From positions 4,717,501 through 4,781,500 of the forward strand of contig NZ_JAPEMB010000001.1 of assembly GCF_026343125.1 (NCBI RefSeq): 64,000 nt of DNA, given 5' to 3'. This document shows, one piece after another, positions 35,816 through 44,451 of the stretch. A program made the translations under genes and the position numbers. The notes under the pieces are model-generated. The model saw nothing but the letters and a program-made list of their open reading frames with translations. It had not been told where the DNA came from and searched no databases. The stretch comes from Streptomyces sp. NBC_00094 (lineage in GTDB: Bacteria; Actinomycetota; Actinomycetes; Streptomycetales; Streptomycetaceae). The stretch's first letter is position 1; the number at the start of each line of letters is the position of its first letter.

Positions 35816-36643
35816 ATGGACCACGAGACCAGTACCGGGCACGTCACCCGCAAGGCGGTGCTGCGCGCCGCGCTCGCCGCCGGCATGGCCGCACCCGCGG
35901 TGCTCATGGGCGTCCCGGCGCTCGCCCGTACCCTCACCACGGGCGAGGCGGCGCCCGCGCTCACCCCGGAGTGCGACGACGGCGACGACCCGACCCCGCC
36001 GCAGACCGAGGGGCCGTACTTCAAGCCCAACTCACCGCTGCGGACGAGCCTGTTGGAGTCCGGCACGGCCGGTGTGCGGCTGACCGTCAGCGGTTACGTC
36101 TTCGGACTCGCCTGCCGGCCGATAGCGGGTGTCCTGCTCGACTTCTGGCAGGCCGACACCAACGGCGCCTACGACAACACCGGCTTCCGCTTCCGCGGGC
36201 ACCAATTCACCGACGCGCAGGGCGCCTTCACGCTCACGACGATCGTGCCCGGCCTCTACCCCGGCCGCACCCGCCACCTCCACGTCAAGCTCCAGGCCCC
36301 CGGCCGGCCCGTGCTCACCACCCAGCTGTACTTCCCCGGCGAACCCCGCAACGCCACCGACACGATCTTCGACCCGCGGCTGCTCATGACCGTGCGGGAC
36401 GCCGGCGGCGCCCGCGAGGGCGTCTTCGACTTCGTCCTGAACGTGCCGCAGGACCCGGGCCCGAGCCCGACCCCCACGGCGACGTCCACGGGTTCTCCCG
36501 GCGGCACCTGGGCCGCCGGGACCGCCTACCGGGCAGGGGACGCCGTCACGTACGGCGGCCCGGGCTATGTGTGCCTCCAGGCACACACGGCCCAGGCCGG
36601 CTGGGAGCCGCCGAACGTCCCCGCGCTGTGGAAGGCCCGCTGA
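35816..36643 (+). CDS. Secreted intradiol ring-cleavage dioxygenase fused to a carbohydrate-binding module
   Basis: 275 residues, ATG with GAGGAG upstream. N-terminal export signal (TRKAVLRAALAAGMAAPAV). Residues 60-210 form an intradiol dioxygenase core: TEGPYFKPNSPLR, then non-heme Fe(III) ligands Tyr119, Tyr148, His154 and His156. These enzymes open catechols between the hydroxyls. A Pro/Thr/Ser linker (213-229) leads to a CBM5/12 (ChtBD3) module at 230-275 with AAGTAYRAGDAVTYGGPGYV and WEPPNVPALW. The same fusion is known in Streptomyces sp. SirexAA-E (SACTE_2871), linked to lignocellulose. Converges on the fumarylacetoacetase gene with only a 4-bp gap. Confidence 0.9.
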   Translation: MDHETSTGHVTRKAVLRAALAAGMAAPAVLMGVPALARTLTTGEAAPALTPECDDGDDPTPPQTEGPYFKPNSPLRTSLLESGTAGVRLTVSGYVFGLACRPIAGVLLDFWQADTNGAYDNTGFRFRGHQFTDAQGAFTLTTIVPGLYPGRTRHLHVKLQAPGRPVLTTQLYFPGEPRNATDTIFDPRLLMTVRDAGGAREGVFDFVLNVPQDPGPSPTPTATSTGSPGGTWAAGTAYRAGDAVTYGGPGYVCLQAHTAQAGWEPPNVPALWKAR

Positions 36644-36647
36644 GGGC

Positions 36648-37874
36648 TCAGGCCGACGGAGCGATCCGGCCCCGGACCTCGCCGAGCGCCACCCGGGTCC
36701 CGTCCGGGCCCGGCGCCCAGGCCGTCAGCACGACCTCGTCGCCGTCCTCCAGGAACGTCCGCTTGCCACCGGCGAGGTCGAGCGCGTCCCGGCCGTTCCA
36801 GGTGAGTTCCAGCAGCGAGCCGCGCTGGTTCACCTCGGGCCCGGACACCGTCCCGGAGCCGTACAGGTCACCCGTGCGCAGCGAGGCGCCGTTCACCGTC
36901 ATATGGGCGAGCTGCTGGGCGGCCGTCCAGTACATGGTGGAGAACGGCGGCTCGGCCACGACCTCGCCGTTGATCTCCACGGTGATCCGCACGTCGAAGC
37001 CGCCCGGCTCCTCCTCGGCCGCGTCGTCCAGGTACGGAAGCAGCGGGAAGTCCCGCGCGGGCGGGGCGGTACGGGCCGCGTCCAGCGCCTCCAGGGGCGT
37101 CACCCACGCCGAGACCGAGGTCTGGAACGACTTGCCGAGGAACGGGCCGAGCGGCACGTACTCCCAGGCCTGCACGTCCCGCGCCGACCAGTCGTTGAGC
37201 AGCGTCAGACCGAAGACGTGCTCCCGGAAGTCGCCGAGCGCGACCGGCCGGCCCAGCTCGGACGGGGTACCGACGAGGAAGCCGACCTCCGCCTCGATGT
37301 CCAGCTTCACGGAGGGACCGAAGACCGGGGCCGCGTCCGCCGGCGCCTTGCGCTGCCCGGAGGGGCGTACGACATCGGTGCCGGAGACCACGACCGTGCC
37401 CGCGCGACCGTGGTAACCGATCGGCAGGTGCTTCCAGTTGGGGGTGAGCGCGTCGCCGTCCGGGCGGAAGATCCGGCCCACGTTCGTCGCGTGGTGCTCG
37501 CTCGCGTAGAAGTCGACGTAGTCCGCGACCTCGTACGGCAGGTGCAGCGTCACCTCGTCCAGCGGGTACAGCAGCGGCTCGATGTCCGCGCGGTGCGCCG
37601 GCACCGTCACCCAGGCCGTGAGCGCCCGGCGCACATCGCGCCAGGCGGTCCGCCCGGCCGCGAGCAGCGGGTTCAGGCCGGGCTGCGCGAGCAGCGCCGC
37701 GTAGGGCGAGCCGAGCGCGTGCGCCGCGGCTCCCGCGTCCAGTACGTGCCCGCCGATCCGGACGCCGAGCCGGCGCCGCCCGGGCTCGTCGGCGGTGGAG
37801 AAGACGCCGTACGGGAGGTTGTGCGGGCCGAAGGGATCGCCCTCGGCCAGGTCGAGCGGGCTGTGCTCGGACAT
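36648..37874 (-). CDS. fahA: Fumarylacetoacetase
   Basis: 408 residues. Hydrolyses 4-fumarylacetoacetate to fumarate and acetoacetate, the last step of tyrosine (homogentisate) degradation. The N-terminal SH3-like domain is followed by the catalytic domain with YVDFYASEHHATNVGRIF, HLPIGYHGRAGTVVVSG, KLDIEAEVGFLVG and LNDWSARDVQAWEYVPLGPF, carrying the metal-binding Asp/Glu set and the catalytic His. Length normal for the bacterial enzyme. ATG start. No other homogentisate gene is adjacent. A GTGA-N-TCAT palindrome lies 62-78 bp upstream. Confidence 0.93.
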   Translation of the reverse strand: MSEHSPLDLAEGDPFGPHNLPYGVFSTADEPGRRRLGVRIGGHVLDAGAAAHALGSPYAALLAQPGLNPLLAAGRTAWRDVRRALTAWVTVPAHRADIEPLLYPLDEVTLHLPYEVADYVDFYASEHHATNVGRIFRPDGDALTPNWKHLPIGYHGRAGTVVVSGTDVVRPSGQRKAPADAAPVFGPSVKLDIEAEVGFLVGTPSELGRPVALGDFREHVFGLTLLNDWSARDVQAWEYVPLGPFLGKSFQTSVSAWVTPLEALDAARTAPPARDFPLLPYLDDAAEEEPGGFDVRITVEINGEVVAEPPFSTMYWTAAQQLAHMTVNGASLRTGDLYGSGTVSGPEVNQRGSLLELTWNGRDALDLAGGKRTFLEDGDEVVLTAWAPGPDGTRVALGEVRGRIAPSA

Positions 37875-37935
37875 CTGTGCGTGCCTCGCTTTCCACGTGT
37901 GTGGGGGACACGTTACGGGGCGGGTCGCCGGGCGC

Positions 37936-37952
37936 TGATGACATGGATCACA
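37936..37952. promoter_or_regulatory. Palindrome-like site upstream of fumarylacetoacetase
   Basis: On the minus strand TGTGATCCATGTCATCA: half-sites GTGAT and GTCAT around 4 bp, one base off the Crp pattern GTG-N6-GNCAC. It shares GATCACAGAG with a site at 18750 before nuoA. Regulator uncertain. Confidence 0.35.
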
Positions 37953-38165
37953 GAGAAAGTGCGGCCTCCGTGGGCAACTGTCCGTATTCAGGCGCTATGT
38001 GGCCAAGATCTGTCGGAGGGCCGTCCCGGGCCGCGGAAACAGGGCTCCCGAAGAGGCTCTCCCGAGCCCTACGATCGCCGTGGCGTCGCGCCCGCGTGAA
38101 GTCCCCGCGGAGGCACGTCCCACCGTTCTCTCTCGCCTCTCCCTGACCAGGAAAAGGTCCGCATT

Positions 38166-39527
38166 GTGAAGATCCGACGCATTCTCGCCACCGCCGTGGC
38201 CGCCGCCGTGACCACCCCGGCCGTGTTCCTCTCCGCCGCGCCGGCGTTCGCCGACACCCCGACCGTCCCGGGCCAGACCGTCCAGGACACCGCCGGGAAC
38301 GACGACCCGGACGGCGATGACTTCGCCGAGTACGAGAAGCTCCTCGCCGCCGTCGCCGCGGCGGAGGAGAAGATCGAGGCGCTCAACGCCGAGCGTGACG
38401 CCGTCGAGAAGAAGATCGAAGCCAAGGACGTCGGCGAGGCCGTGGCGACCGAGCTGACCGAGGCGAAGGCGGCCCTCGCCGCGGCCAAGGCGGCCAAGAC
38501 GGCCGCCGACGAGAAGCTGGCCGACGCGAAGGACGCCCTGGCGGCGCTGCCCGAGACCGCCACCCAGGCGGACAAGGACGCCGCCGCGAAGGCCGTCGAG
38601 GACGCGGAGAAGGTCGTCGAGGCCGCGGTCGCCGCCCAGGAGTCCGCCCAGGAGCGGCGGGACGCCGCCGACGAGGCGTACGACGACGCCAACGTGGAGC
38701 TCTTCCGGCAGCTCTCGCGCATCGACACCAAGCTGGAGAAGGCCGAGCAGGAGCTCGCCGACGCCGAGGACGCCCTGGAGGAGTTCGAGGGCGGCGGTGA
38801 GATCTGCGAGGAGGAGGACCCCTCCCTCACGGTCGCGCTGAGCGGCCCGAAGACGATCACCGCCGGTACCAGCGCCGTCTTCTCGATGCGTGTCACCAAC
38901 ACGTCCGACCAGGCCCTGGGCGCGGTCGAGGCCTACGCCAGCGCCCTCCAGCTTCCGGGGCCCGACGAGATCATCGACGAGGAGACGGACTGGGAGAGCC
39001 ACCTCATCCAGGTCGAGTGGTCCTCCGCCGACAACCTGGAGTGGACGGAGCTCTCCGAGGAGGTCGGCCCCGTCGAGATCGGCACCCTGGTCAAGGGCGG
39101 CTCCGCCGACGTGAAGCTGCGTCTCACGGTCGACGCGGACGCCCCCGCCGGCGAGGGCATGGCCTTCGCGGGCGGCGCGTACGAGACCAACGACGACGAG
39201 GACTGCGGCATGGGCGAGGACGTCGCGACCGCGTACTTCGACATCCTCGCGGCCAAGGACGACAAGCCGAAGCCGTCCCCGTCGACGTCCACCCCGGCGC
39301 CGTCCCCGTCGACCACGACGCCCACCCCGGCGCCGTCCGTCACCACGGGGAACACCCACACCACCCAGCAGGGCGGCTCGTCGAACACCCCGGTGAACAA
39401 CGGCACCCTCGCCGCCACCGGCGCGAACGACACCCTGCCGCTCGGCCTCGCCGCCGCCGGAGCCGTCGTCCTCGGCGCCGGCGCGCTGGTCGTCGCCCGC
39501 CGTCGCAAGGCCGGCGCGAACGCGTAG
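38166..39527 (+). CDS. Sortase-anchored cell-wall protein (LAxTG) with coiled coil
   Basis: 453 residues. GTG start with AGGAAAAGG upstream. Signal peptide to about residue 30 (VFLSAAPAFADT). Residues 52-218 are heptad-rich Ala/Glu/Lys coiled coil; 220-370 is a beta-rich domain beginning LTVALSGPKTITAGTSAVFSM, like adhesin or CARDB-type folds; 375-410 is a Pro/Ser/Thr wall-spanning linker; then the sorting signal LAATG at 415-419, a hydrophobic helix and RRRKAG tail. LAxTG is the preferred motif of actinobacterial class E sortases. Predicted to be covalently linked to peptidoglycan; binding partner unknown. Followed by a 17-bp terminator. Confidence 0.88.
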   Translation: MKIRRILATAVAAAVTTPAVFLSAAPAFADTPTVPGQTVQDTAGNDDPDGDDFAEYEKLLAAVAAAEEKIEALNAERDAVEKKIEAKDVGEAVATELTEAKAALAAAKAAKTAADEKLADAKDALAALPETATQADKDAAAKAVEDAEKVVEAAVAAQESAQERRDAADEAYDDANVELFRQLSRIDTKLEKAEQELADAEDALEEFEGGGEICEEEDPSLTVALSGPKTITAGTSAVFSMRVTNTSDQALGAVEAYASALQLPGPDEIIDEETDWESHLIQVEWSSADNLEWTELSEEVGPVEIGTLVKGGSADVKLRLTVDADAPAGEGMAFAGGAYETNDDEDCGMGEDVATAYFDILAAKDDKPKPSPSTSTPAPSPSTTTPTPAPSVTTGNTHTTQQGGSSNTPVNNGTLAATGANDTLPLGLAAAGAVVLGAGALVVARRRKAGANA

Positions 39528-39533
39528 GTCACG

Positions 39534-39575
39534 GCGAAGGCGCCCGTACCCCCGGCCGGGTACGGGCGCCTTCGC
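39534..39575. terminator. Bidirectional terminator after the LAxTG gene
   Basis: Perfect 17-bp stem (39534-39550 with 39559-39575) and an 8-nt loop between the convergent LAxTG and CocE-type genes. Confidence 0.9.
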
Positions 39576-39581
39576 GCGTCC

Positions 39582-41579
39582 TCAGCCCGCCGTGCGCGGG
39601 ATCCGCTTCTCCCACGTGCGGTGGAAGACGATCTCGCCTCCCTCCTTGCACACCACCTCGTTCGACGTGTGGAAGGCGTCCGCGTCGCAGGAGATCTCCG
39701 AGCGCGTGTCGACCGTGACGTCCCAGGCGAGCTCGGGCCGGTGCAGCCGGATCGACCACTCGGAGCGGGTCCGCGCGGACAGCGGGTCGCCCTCGTCGAT
39801 CGTGTACGTCTCCACGGCGTCCTCGGTGAACTCCAGGCCGTCCGGGTACACCCGGGTGCCGCCGTACTTCGGATCGACCTCCAGCTTCCATTCGCCCTTC
39901 GCCACGTCCCTCACCACGACCCGCTCGGGGCGCGGCTCCTCCAGGGTCCGCGGGTAGGCGACGCCCAGCGGCTCGGACTGCTCCGGCTCCTCCCACTCGA
40001 CGGCGTCCTCCGTGTGCCGGCGGACCGGCAGGGTGAGGGAGGAGCCCGCCGGGTCGAGCGTGAAGCCCGCCGCGTCCGGCTGCGGCCAGATCCACGGCCA
40101 GTACGCGGAGGAGACCGCGAGCCGCACCCGGTGGCCGGGCGGGAAGGTGTGCCCGATGCCGTTCAGCTCGAAGACGAAGCTCTCCCACTCGCCGACCTGC
40201 GCCTCCACGGCCCGGTCGCGGCCGTAGCGGGCGGAGAAGTTCAGCGCGCCGCGCGTGACGAGGGTCGAGGAGCCGTCCGGGGCGATGTCACAGAGCCGGG
40301 CGACGACCTGCCCGGTGGGGGCGGCCGCGCGCAGGGCGAGGCTCACGGACGGCCGGCCGAGGATCTCGATGGGGCCGCCGTCCTCGGGGACGGGGAAGTC
40401 GAAGCAGGCCGAGTGGGCGTCCTCGTCGCGCTGGTCCGGCGGCAGGTCGGCGTCGTTGCCGAAGGGGAAGAACCGGCCCGCGTCGATGCCGGTCTGCTGC
40501 GGCGATTCGACCACGACGGGTGCGCCCTGGAAGGCGTACGTGACGGGGGTGACGTTCGGGGAGGGCCAGGAGGGGTCCGTGACCCAGCGGCCCGGCAGCT
40601 CCTCGTACACGGTGGCCGGCGGGTGCGACTCGCTGATCCAGGAGCGGAGCAGCGGCTCGGCCATCACGTCGTTCTCGACGCCCTTGAGGTGGTGGTCCCA
40701 CCAGCGCAGGGTCTCCTGGAGGAAGCCGATCGCGGGGCCGGGCGGCAGCCCGCGGTCCGGGTACTGGTGGGACCAGGGGCCGATGATGCCGCGCACCCGG
40801 TCCTGGGGGAGGTGCTCGGCGAGCCGCAGGACGGTGTCCCGGTACGGGTCGTGCCAGCCGCCGACGGCGAGGACGGCGGCCCCGATGGCGGAGTAGTCCT
40901 CGCAGACGCTGCCGTGCTGCCAGTACGCGTCACGGGTCTGGTGGGCGAGCCAGGTGTGGATGAGCGGGTCCACGGCCTCCAGGCGCTTCAGCCACCGCTC
41001 GCGCCACTCCTCTCCCACGTACTGCGGGTCGGGCGGCCGGCTGACGAAGGCGAGCATGGTGGCCGCCCAGGCGTGCATGTCGACGCCGAGGACCGAGCCG
41101 CCCATGTAGTGGACGTCGTTGTCGTACCGGTCGTCGGTGGAGCAGACGGTGACGATCGCCTTGAGCGGTTCGGGGGCGAGGGCGGCGATCTGGAGCGCGT
41201 TGAAGCCGCCCCAGGAGATGCCGAACATGCCGACCTTCCCCGTGCACCAGGGCTGCTCGGCGAGCCAGTTCACGACGGCCACGCCGTCGGCGAGCTCGAC
41301 GGCGTCGTACTCGTCGCCCGGGAGGCCGTCGCTGTTGCCGTGGCCGCGGACGTCGACCCGTACGGAGGCGTAGCCGTGGCCCGCGTACCAGGGGTGGCGC
41401 TGCCAGTCGCGGGGCGCGGTCCAGTCGGTGAGGCGGTACGGCAGGTACTCCAGGAGGGCCGGCACGGGCTCGTCGGTGACCGGGCGCCAGATCCGGGCGT
41501 ACAGCTGCGTGCCGTCCGGCAGCGGGATGCGGACGTCCTCGTTCCGGGTCTCGTACGGGAAGTCGGTGCGGATCTTCAT
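39582..41579 (-). CDS. CocE/NonD-type alpha/beta hydrolase (S15 peptidase-like)
   Basis: 665 residues, no signal peptide, so cytosolic. Catalytic nucleophile Ser122 in GISWGG; candidate acid in GGWHDPYRDT and His in GPWSHQYPDRG. The fold is an alpha/beta hydrolase (about 1-330) with a C-terminal jelly-roll (about 340 on, HTFPPGHRVRLAVSS). Relatives include Xaa-Pro dipeptidyl peptidases, cocaine esterase and alpha-amino-acid ester hydrolases. ATG start 15 bp after the stop of the peptide symporter gene, so both form an operon, which favours a peptidase role on imported peptides. Confidence 0.85.
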   Translation of the reverse strand: MKIRTDFPYETRNEDVRIPLPDGTQLYARIWRPVTDEPVPALLEYLPYRLTDWTAPRDWQRHPWYAGHGYASVRVDVRGHGNSDGLPGDEYDAVELADGVAVVNWLAEQPWCTGKVGMFGISWGGFNALQIAALAPEPLKAIVTVCSTDDRYDNDVHYMGGSVLGVDMHAWAATMLAFVSRPPDPQYVGEEWRERWLKRLEAVDPLIHTWLAHQTRDAYWQHGSVCEDYSAIGAAVLAVGGWHDPYRDTVLRLAEHLPQDRVRGIIGPWSHQYPDRGLPPGPAIGFLQETLRWWDHHLKGVENDVMAEPLLRSWISESHPPATVYEELPGRWVTDPSWPSPNVTPVTYAFQGAPVVVESPQQTGIDAGRFFPFGNDADLPPDQRDEDAHSACFDFPVPEDGGPIEILGRPSVSLALRAAAPTGQVVARLCDIAPDGSSTLVTRGALNFSARYGRDRAVEAQVGEWESFVFELNGIGHTFPPGHRVRLAVSSAYWPWIWPQPDAAGFTLDPAGSSLTLPVRRHTEDAVEWEEPEQSEPLGVAYPRTLEEPRPERVVVRDVAKGEWKLEVDPKYGGTRVYPDGLEFTEDAVETYTIDEGDPLSARTRSEWSIRLHRPELAWDVTVDTRSEISCDADAFHTSNEVVCKEGGEIVFHRTWEKRIPRTAG

Positions 41580-41594
41580 CGCGGACAGGGCTCC

Positions 41595-43100
41595 CTAGTG
41601 GACGGGGTGCATGGTGCGGCGCAGCCAGGGCGCCAGGGCGATCACGGCGAGGCCGACGGCGACGGCCACGGCGCCGTTGACGCCGAAGTAGACCGGCTTG
41701 GAGATGTCGTCGTAGAGCTTCACGGTCTGGGCCTGGATGCCGTTGGCGAGCGCGAGGGACAGGAACCAGAGCGACATCGTCTGGCTGGAGAAGGCCTTCG
41801 GGGCGAGCTTGCTGGTGGCGGACATCCCGGAGGTCTCCAGGAGGACGTCGCCGAGGCCGAGGAGCAGATAGGAGCCGACGATCCACCAGGCGGCCATCTG
41901 GTACGTGTCGTCGGCGTGCCCGGAGGTCGGCAGGACCATCAGGAGGAAGGAGAGGCCGCCCAGGATCACGCCGAAGGCGATCTTGTTGGAGGCGTGCGGC
42001 TGCTTCGGGCCCATCCGGGCCCAGGCGGCGGCCACCACGGGGGCGAGGAGGACCTCGAAGGCGCCGAGGGCGGAGGCGTACCAGCTGGCCGGGAAGTCGA
42101 AGCCGAGGATGGTCGTGCGGGCGTTGGTTGAGGCCAGCAGCATCATCGTCGAGTACGCCTGGAAGAGGATGAAGTTGAACGCCACCGAGGCCAGGAAGAG
42201 CACGATGTACGGCTTGAGGCGGCCGCGCTCCTCGGCCGTGACCCGGGGGCTGGTGAACATCACCCAGAAGTAGACGACCGGCGCGATCACCGAGACCAGG
42301 GTCAGCAGGTCCACGAACCGGTCCATGGTCAGCCAGCCCGCGAGGGCGAGCCCCACGGCGGCGAGGGCCACCGCGACCGTGCCGACGACGATCAGCCGGA
42401 CCGCCCGGCGCATGGCGTCCGGGGCGAGCGGGAACTCGGCGGCGTGCTTGCGCCCGGCCAGGTGACGGCGGCCCGCCACGTACTGGATCAGGCCGAAGGT
42501 CATGCCGATCGCGGCGGCCGAGAAGCCCCAGTGGTAGCCCTTGTGGTCGGCGAGCCAGCCGGTGATCAGCGGGCCGGCGAAGGCGCCGATGTTGATCGCC
42601 ATGTAGTAGAGCGCGAAACCGGCGTCACGGCGGTCGTCGTCCGTCCGGTACAGCTTGCCGACCATGGTCGCCACGTTCGGCTTCAGGAGGCCCGTGCCGG
42701 CGCTGATCAGGCCGAGGCCCACCCAGGTCATGGCGGCGGTCGGCACCGCCATGGCGTAGTGGCCGCAGGCGATCAGGATGCCGCCCCAGAGGACCGCGCG
42801 GTACGAGCCGAGGATGCGGTCCGCGAGCCAGCCGCCGGCCACCGAGACGAGGTAGACCAGCGTGCCGTAGGCGGCGGAGACCGAGGCGGCGGTGCCCGAG
42901 GCCATGCCGAGGCCGCCCTCGGAGACGCTCGCGGCGAAGTACAGGACGAGGATCGCCTGCATGCCGAGGAACGAGAACCGCTCCCAGACCTCCAGACCCG
43001 AAAGGGTCAGCAGACCCCGGGGGTGTCCGAGGAACGCGTGGTCGTCCTCAGGGGGTGGCTGCTCGCCGTTCGTATCCGTGTCGATCGTCGTTCGGGACAA
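41595..43100 (-). CDS. POT/PTR-family proton-coupled peptide transporter
   Basis: 501 residues, about 14 membrane helices. Matches the proton-dependent oligopeptide transporter family: ERFSFLGMQAILVLYF near the first helix (E1xxER-like motif shortened to VWERFSF), GGWLADRILGSYR, and the PTR2 signature DAGFALYYMAINIGAFAGPLITG. Imports di- and tripeptides with protons. Start is TTG, fixed by AGGAG 8 nt upstream; the frame is open to 43214 without support. Cotranscribed with the CocE-type hydrolase. Confidence 0.9.
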   Translation of the reverse strand: MSRTTIDTDTNGEQPPPEDDHAFLGHPRGLLTLSGLEVWERFSFLGMQAILVLYFAASVSEGGLGMASGTAASVSAAYGTLVYLVSVAGGWLADRILGSYRAVLWGGILIACGHYAMAVPTAAMTWVGLGLISAGTGLLKPNVATMVGKLYRTDDDRRDAGFALYYMAINIGAFAGPLITGWLADHKGYHWGFSAAAIGMTFGLIQYVAGRRHLAGRKHAAEFPLAPDAMRRAVRLIVVGTVAVALAAVGLALAGWLTMDRFVDLLTLVSVIAPVVYFWVMFTSPRVTAEERGRLKPYIVLFLASVAFNFILFQAYSTMMLLASTNARTTILGFDFPASWYASALGAFEVLLAPVVAAAWARMGPKQPHASNKIAFGVILGGLSFLLMVLPTSGHADDTYQMAAWWIVGSYLLLGLGDVLLETSGMSATSKLAPKAFSSQTMSLWFLSLALANGIQAQTVKLYDDISKPVYFGVNGAVAVAVGLAVIALAPWLRRTMHPVH

Positions 43101-43266
43101 TTCGCCTACTCCTGGTCGTATGAGCTGATCACGAACATACCGGGGGTGACGGGAAGGCGCCCACGGTGATCGAAAGGTGACCGGATACGCTGGCTTGAGT
43201 GAATCGAGCGACACATCGACAATCCGTGTGATCGTCAGCAGGCGTCAGCAGACAGGAGACCCCCTC

Positions 43267-44277
43267 GTGACCGTCGTCGGGCCGTTCGGTCTTAGCGTGC
43301 GGGACCAGGCTCTCGAAGCCGATGTCCAGACCGGGTTGGCGGCTGTGGAGGCGGGCCTCCTGGCCGCCACCAAGAGCGATGTCCCCTTCATCACGGAGGC
43401 CGCGCAGCACCTCGTCCTGGCCGGTGGCAAGCGGTTCCGCCCCCTGCTCGTGATGCTCGCCGCCCAGTTCGGCGACCCCTACGCGCCGGGCGTGGTGCCC
43501 TCCGCCGTAGTCGTCGAGCTCACCCACCTGGCCACGCTCTACCACGACGACGTCATGGACGAGGCCGACGTCCGGCGCGGAGTGCCGAGCGCCAACACGC
43601 GCTGGGGCAACTCGATCGCCGTCCTGACGGGTGACTTCCTCTTCGCCCGCGCCTCGCACACGCTCGCGGACCTCGGCCCCGATGCCGTACGAATCCAGTC
43701 CGAGGCGTTCGAACGGCTCGTGACCGGCCAGATCCTGGAGACCGCCGGTCCCAGCGACGGCCGCGACCCCGTCGACCACTACCTCGACGTCCTCGGCGGC
43801 AAGACCGGCTCGCTCGTCGCCGTCTCCTGCCGCTTCGGCGCGATGATGTCCGGCGCCGACGAGGCCGTCGTCGACATCCTCACCCAGTACGGGGAGCGGC
43901 TCGGCGTCGCCTTCCAGCTCGCCGACGACGTCCTCGACATCGCCTCCGACTCCCACGAGTCCGGCAAGACCCCCGGCATCGACCTCCGTGAGGGCATCCC
44001 GACCCTGCCCGTCCTGCGTCTGCGGGCCGCGGCCGCCGCGCACGGCCGCCCGGAGGACGTCGAGCTCGTCGCCCTCGTCGACGGCGACCTCACCGACGAC
44101 GACCGGCACGCCGAGGTCCTGCGCCGGCTCCGCGTCCACCCGGCCCTGGAACAGGCCCGGCGGGACACCGTGCGGTACGCGGAGGAGGCGCGCGCGATGC
44201 TGGCGCCGCTGCCCGACGGGTACGCGAAGTCGGCGCTCCAGGAGATGTGCGACGCGGTGGTCCACCGCGCGCGCTGA
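43267..44277 (+). CDS. Polyprenyl diphosphate synthase (trans, long-chain)
   Basis: 336 residues, GTG start with CAGGAG 8 nt upstream. Chain-elongating prenyltransferase using isopentenyl diphosphate. First Asp-rich motif DDVMD at 94-98 and second DDVLD at 220-224; GGKRFRP at 53-59 and the ALxxGE-like TRWGNSIAVLTGDFLF region fit. Ala-Thr-Leu-Tyr before the first motif (small residues near position -5) is consistent with long-chain products. In this setting it most likely makes the menaquinone side chain. Confidence 0.9.
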   Translation: MTVVGPFGLSVRDQALEADVQTGLAAVEAGLLAATKSDVPFITEAAQHLVLAGGKRFRPLLVMLAAQFGDPYAPGVVPSAVVVELTHLATLYHDDVMDEADVRRGVPSANTRWGNSIAVLTGDFLFARASHTLADLGPDAVRIQSEAFERLVTGQILETAGPSDGRDPVDHYLDVLGGKTGSLVAVSCRFGAMMSGADEAVVDILTQYGERLGVAFQLADDVLDIASDSHESGKTPGIDLREGIPTLPVLRLRAAAAAHGRPEDVELVALVDGDLTDDDRHAEVLRRLRVHPALEQARRDTVRYAEEARAMLAPLPDGYAKSALQEMCDAVVHRAR

Positions 44278-44297
44278 GGGTCCGCCGGGATCGCCGG

Positions 44298-44327
44298 CCC
44301 TCCGCGGGTCCGCCGCGGGGGTGAGGG
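44298..44327 (+). terminator. Weak hairpin after polyprenyl synthase
   Basis: Two CCGCGG blocks (44302-44307, 44313-44318) in a GC-rich imperfect inverted repeat 20 nt beyond the stop. Confidence 0.35.
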
Positions 44328-44451
44328 AATCTCAGGGTGGGGTCATCCCGAAGCAGTACGCGAGGTTGATCCCGGGGGCTGACGCTTCCGCGCCCCCGTT
44401 TTGGTCAGATGGAGTCATCGACCACTAGGGCGCACGGAGGAAGCGGAGACC

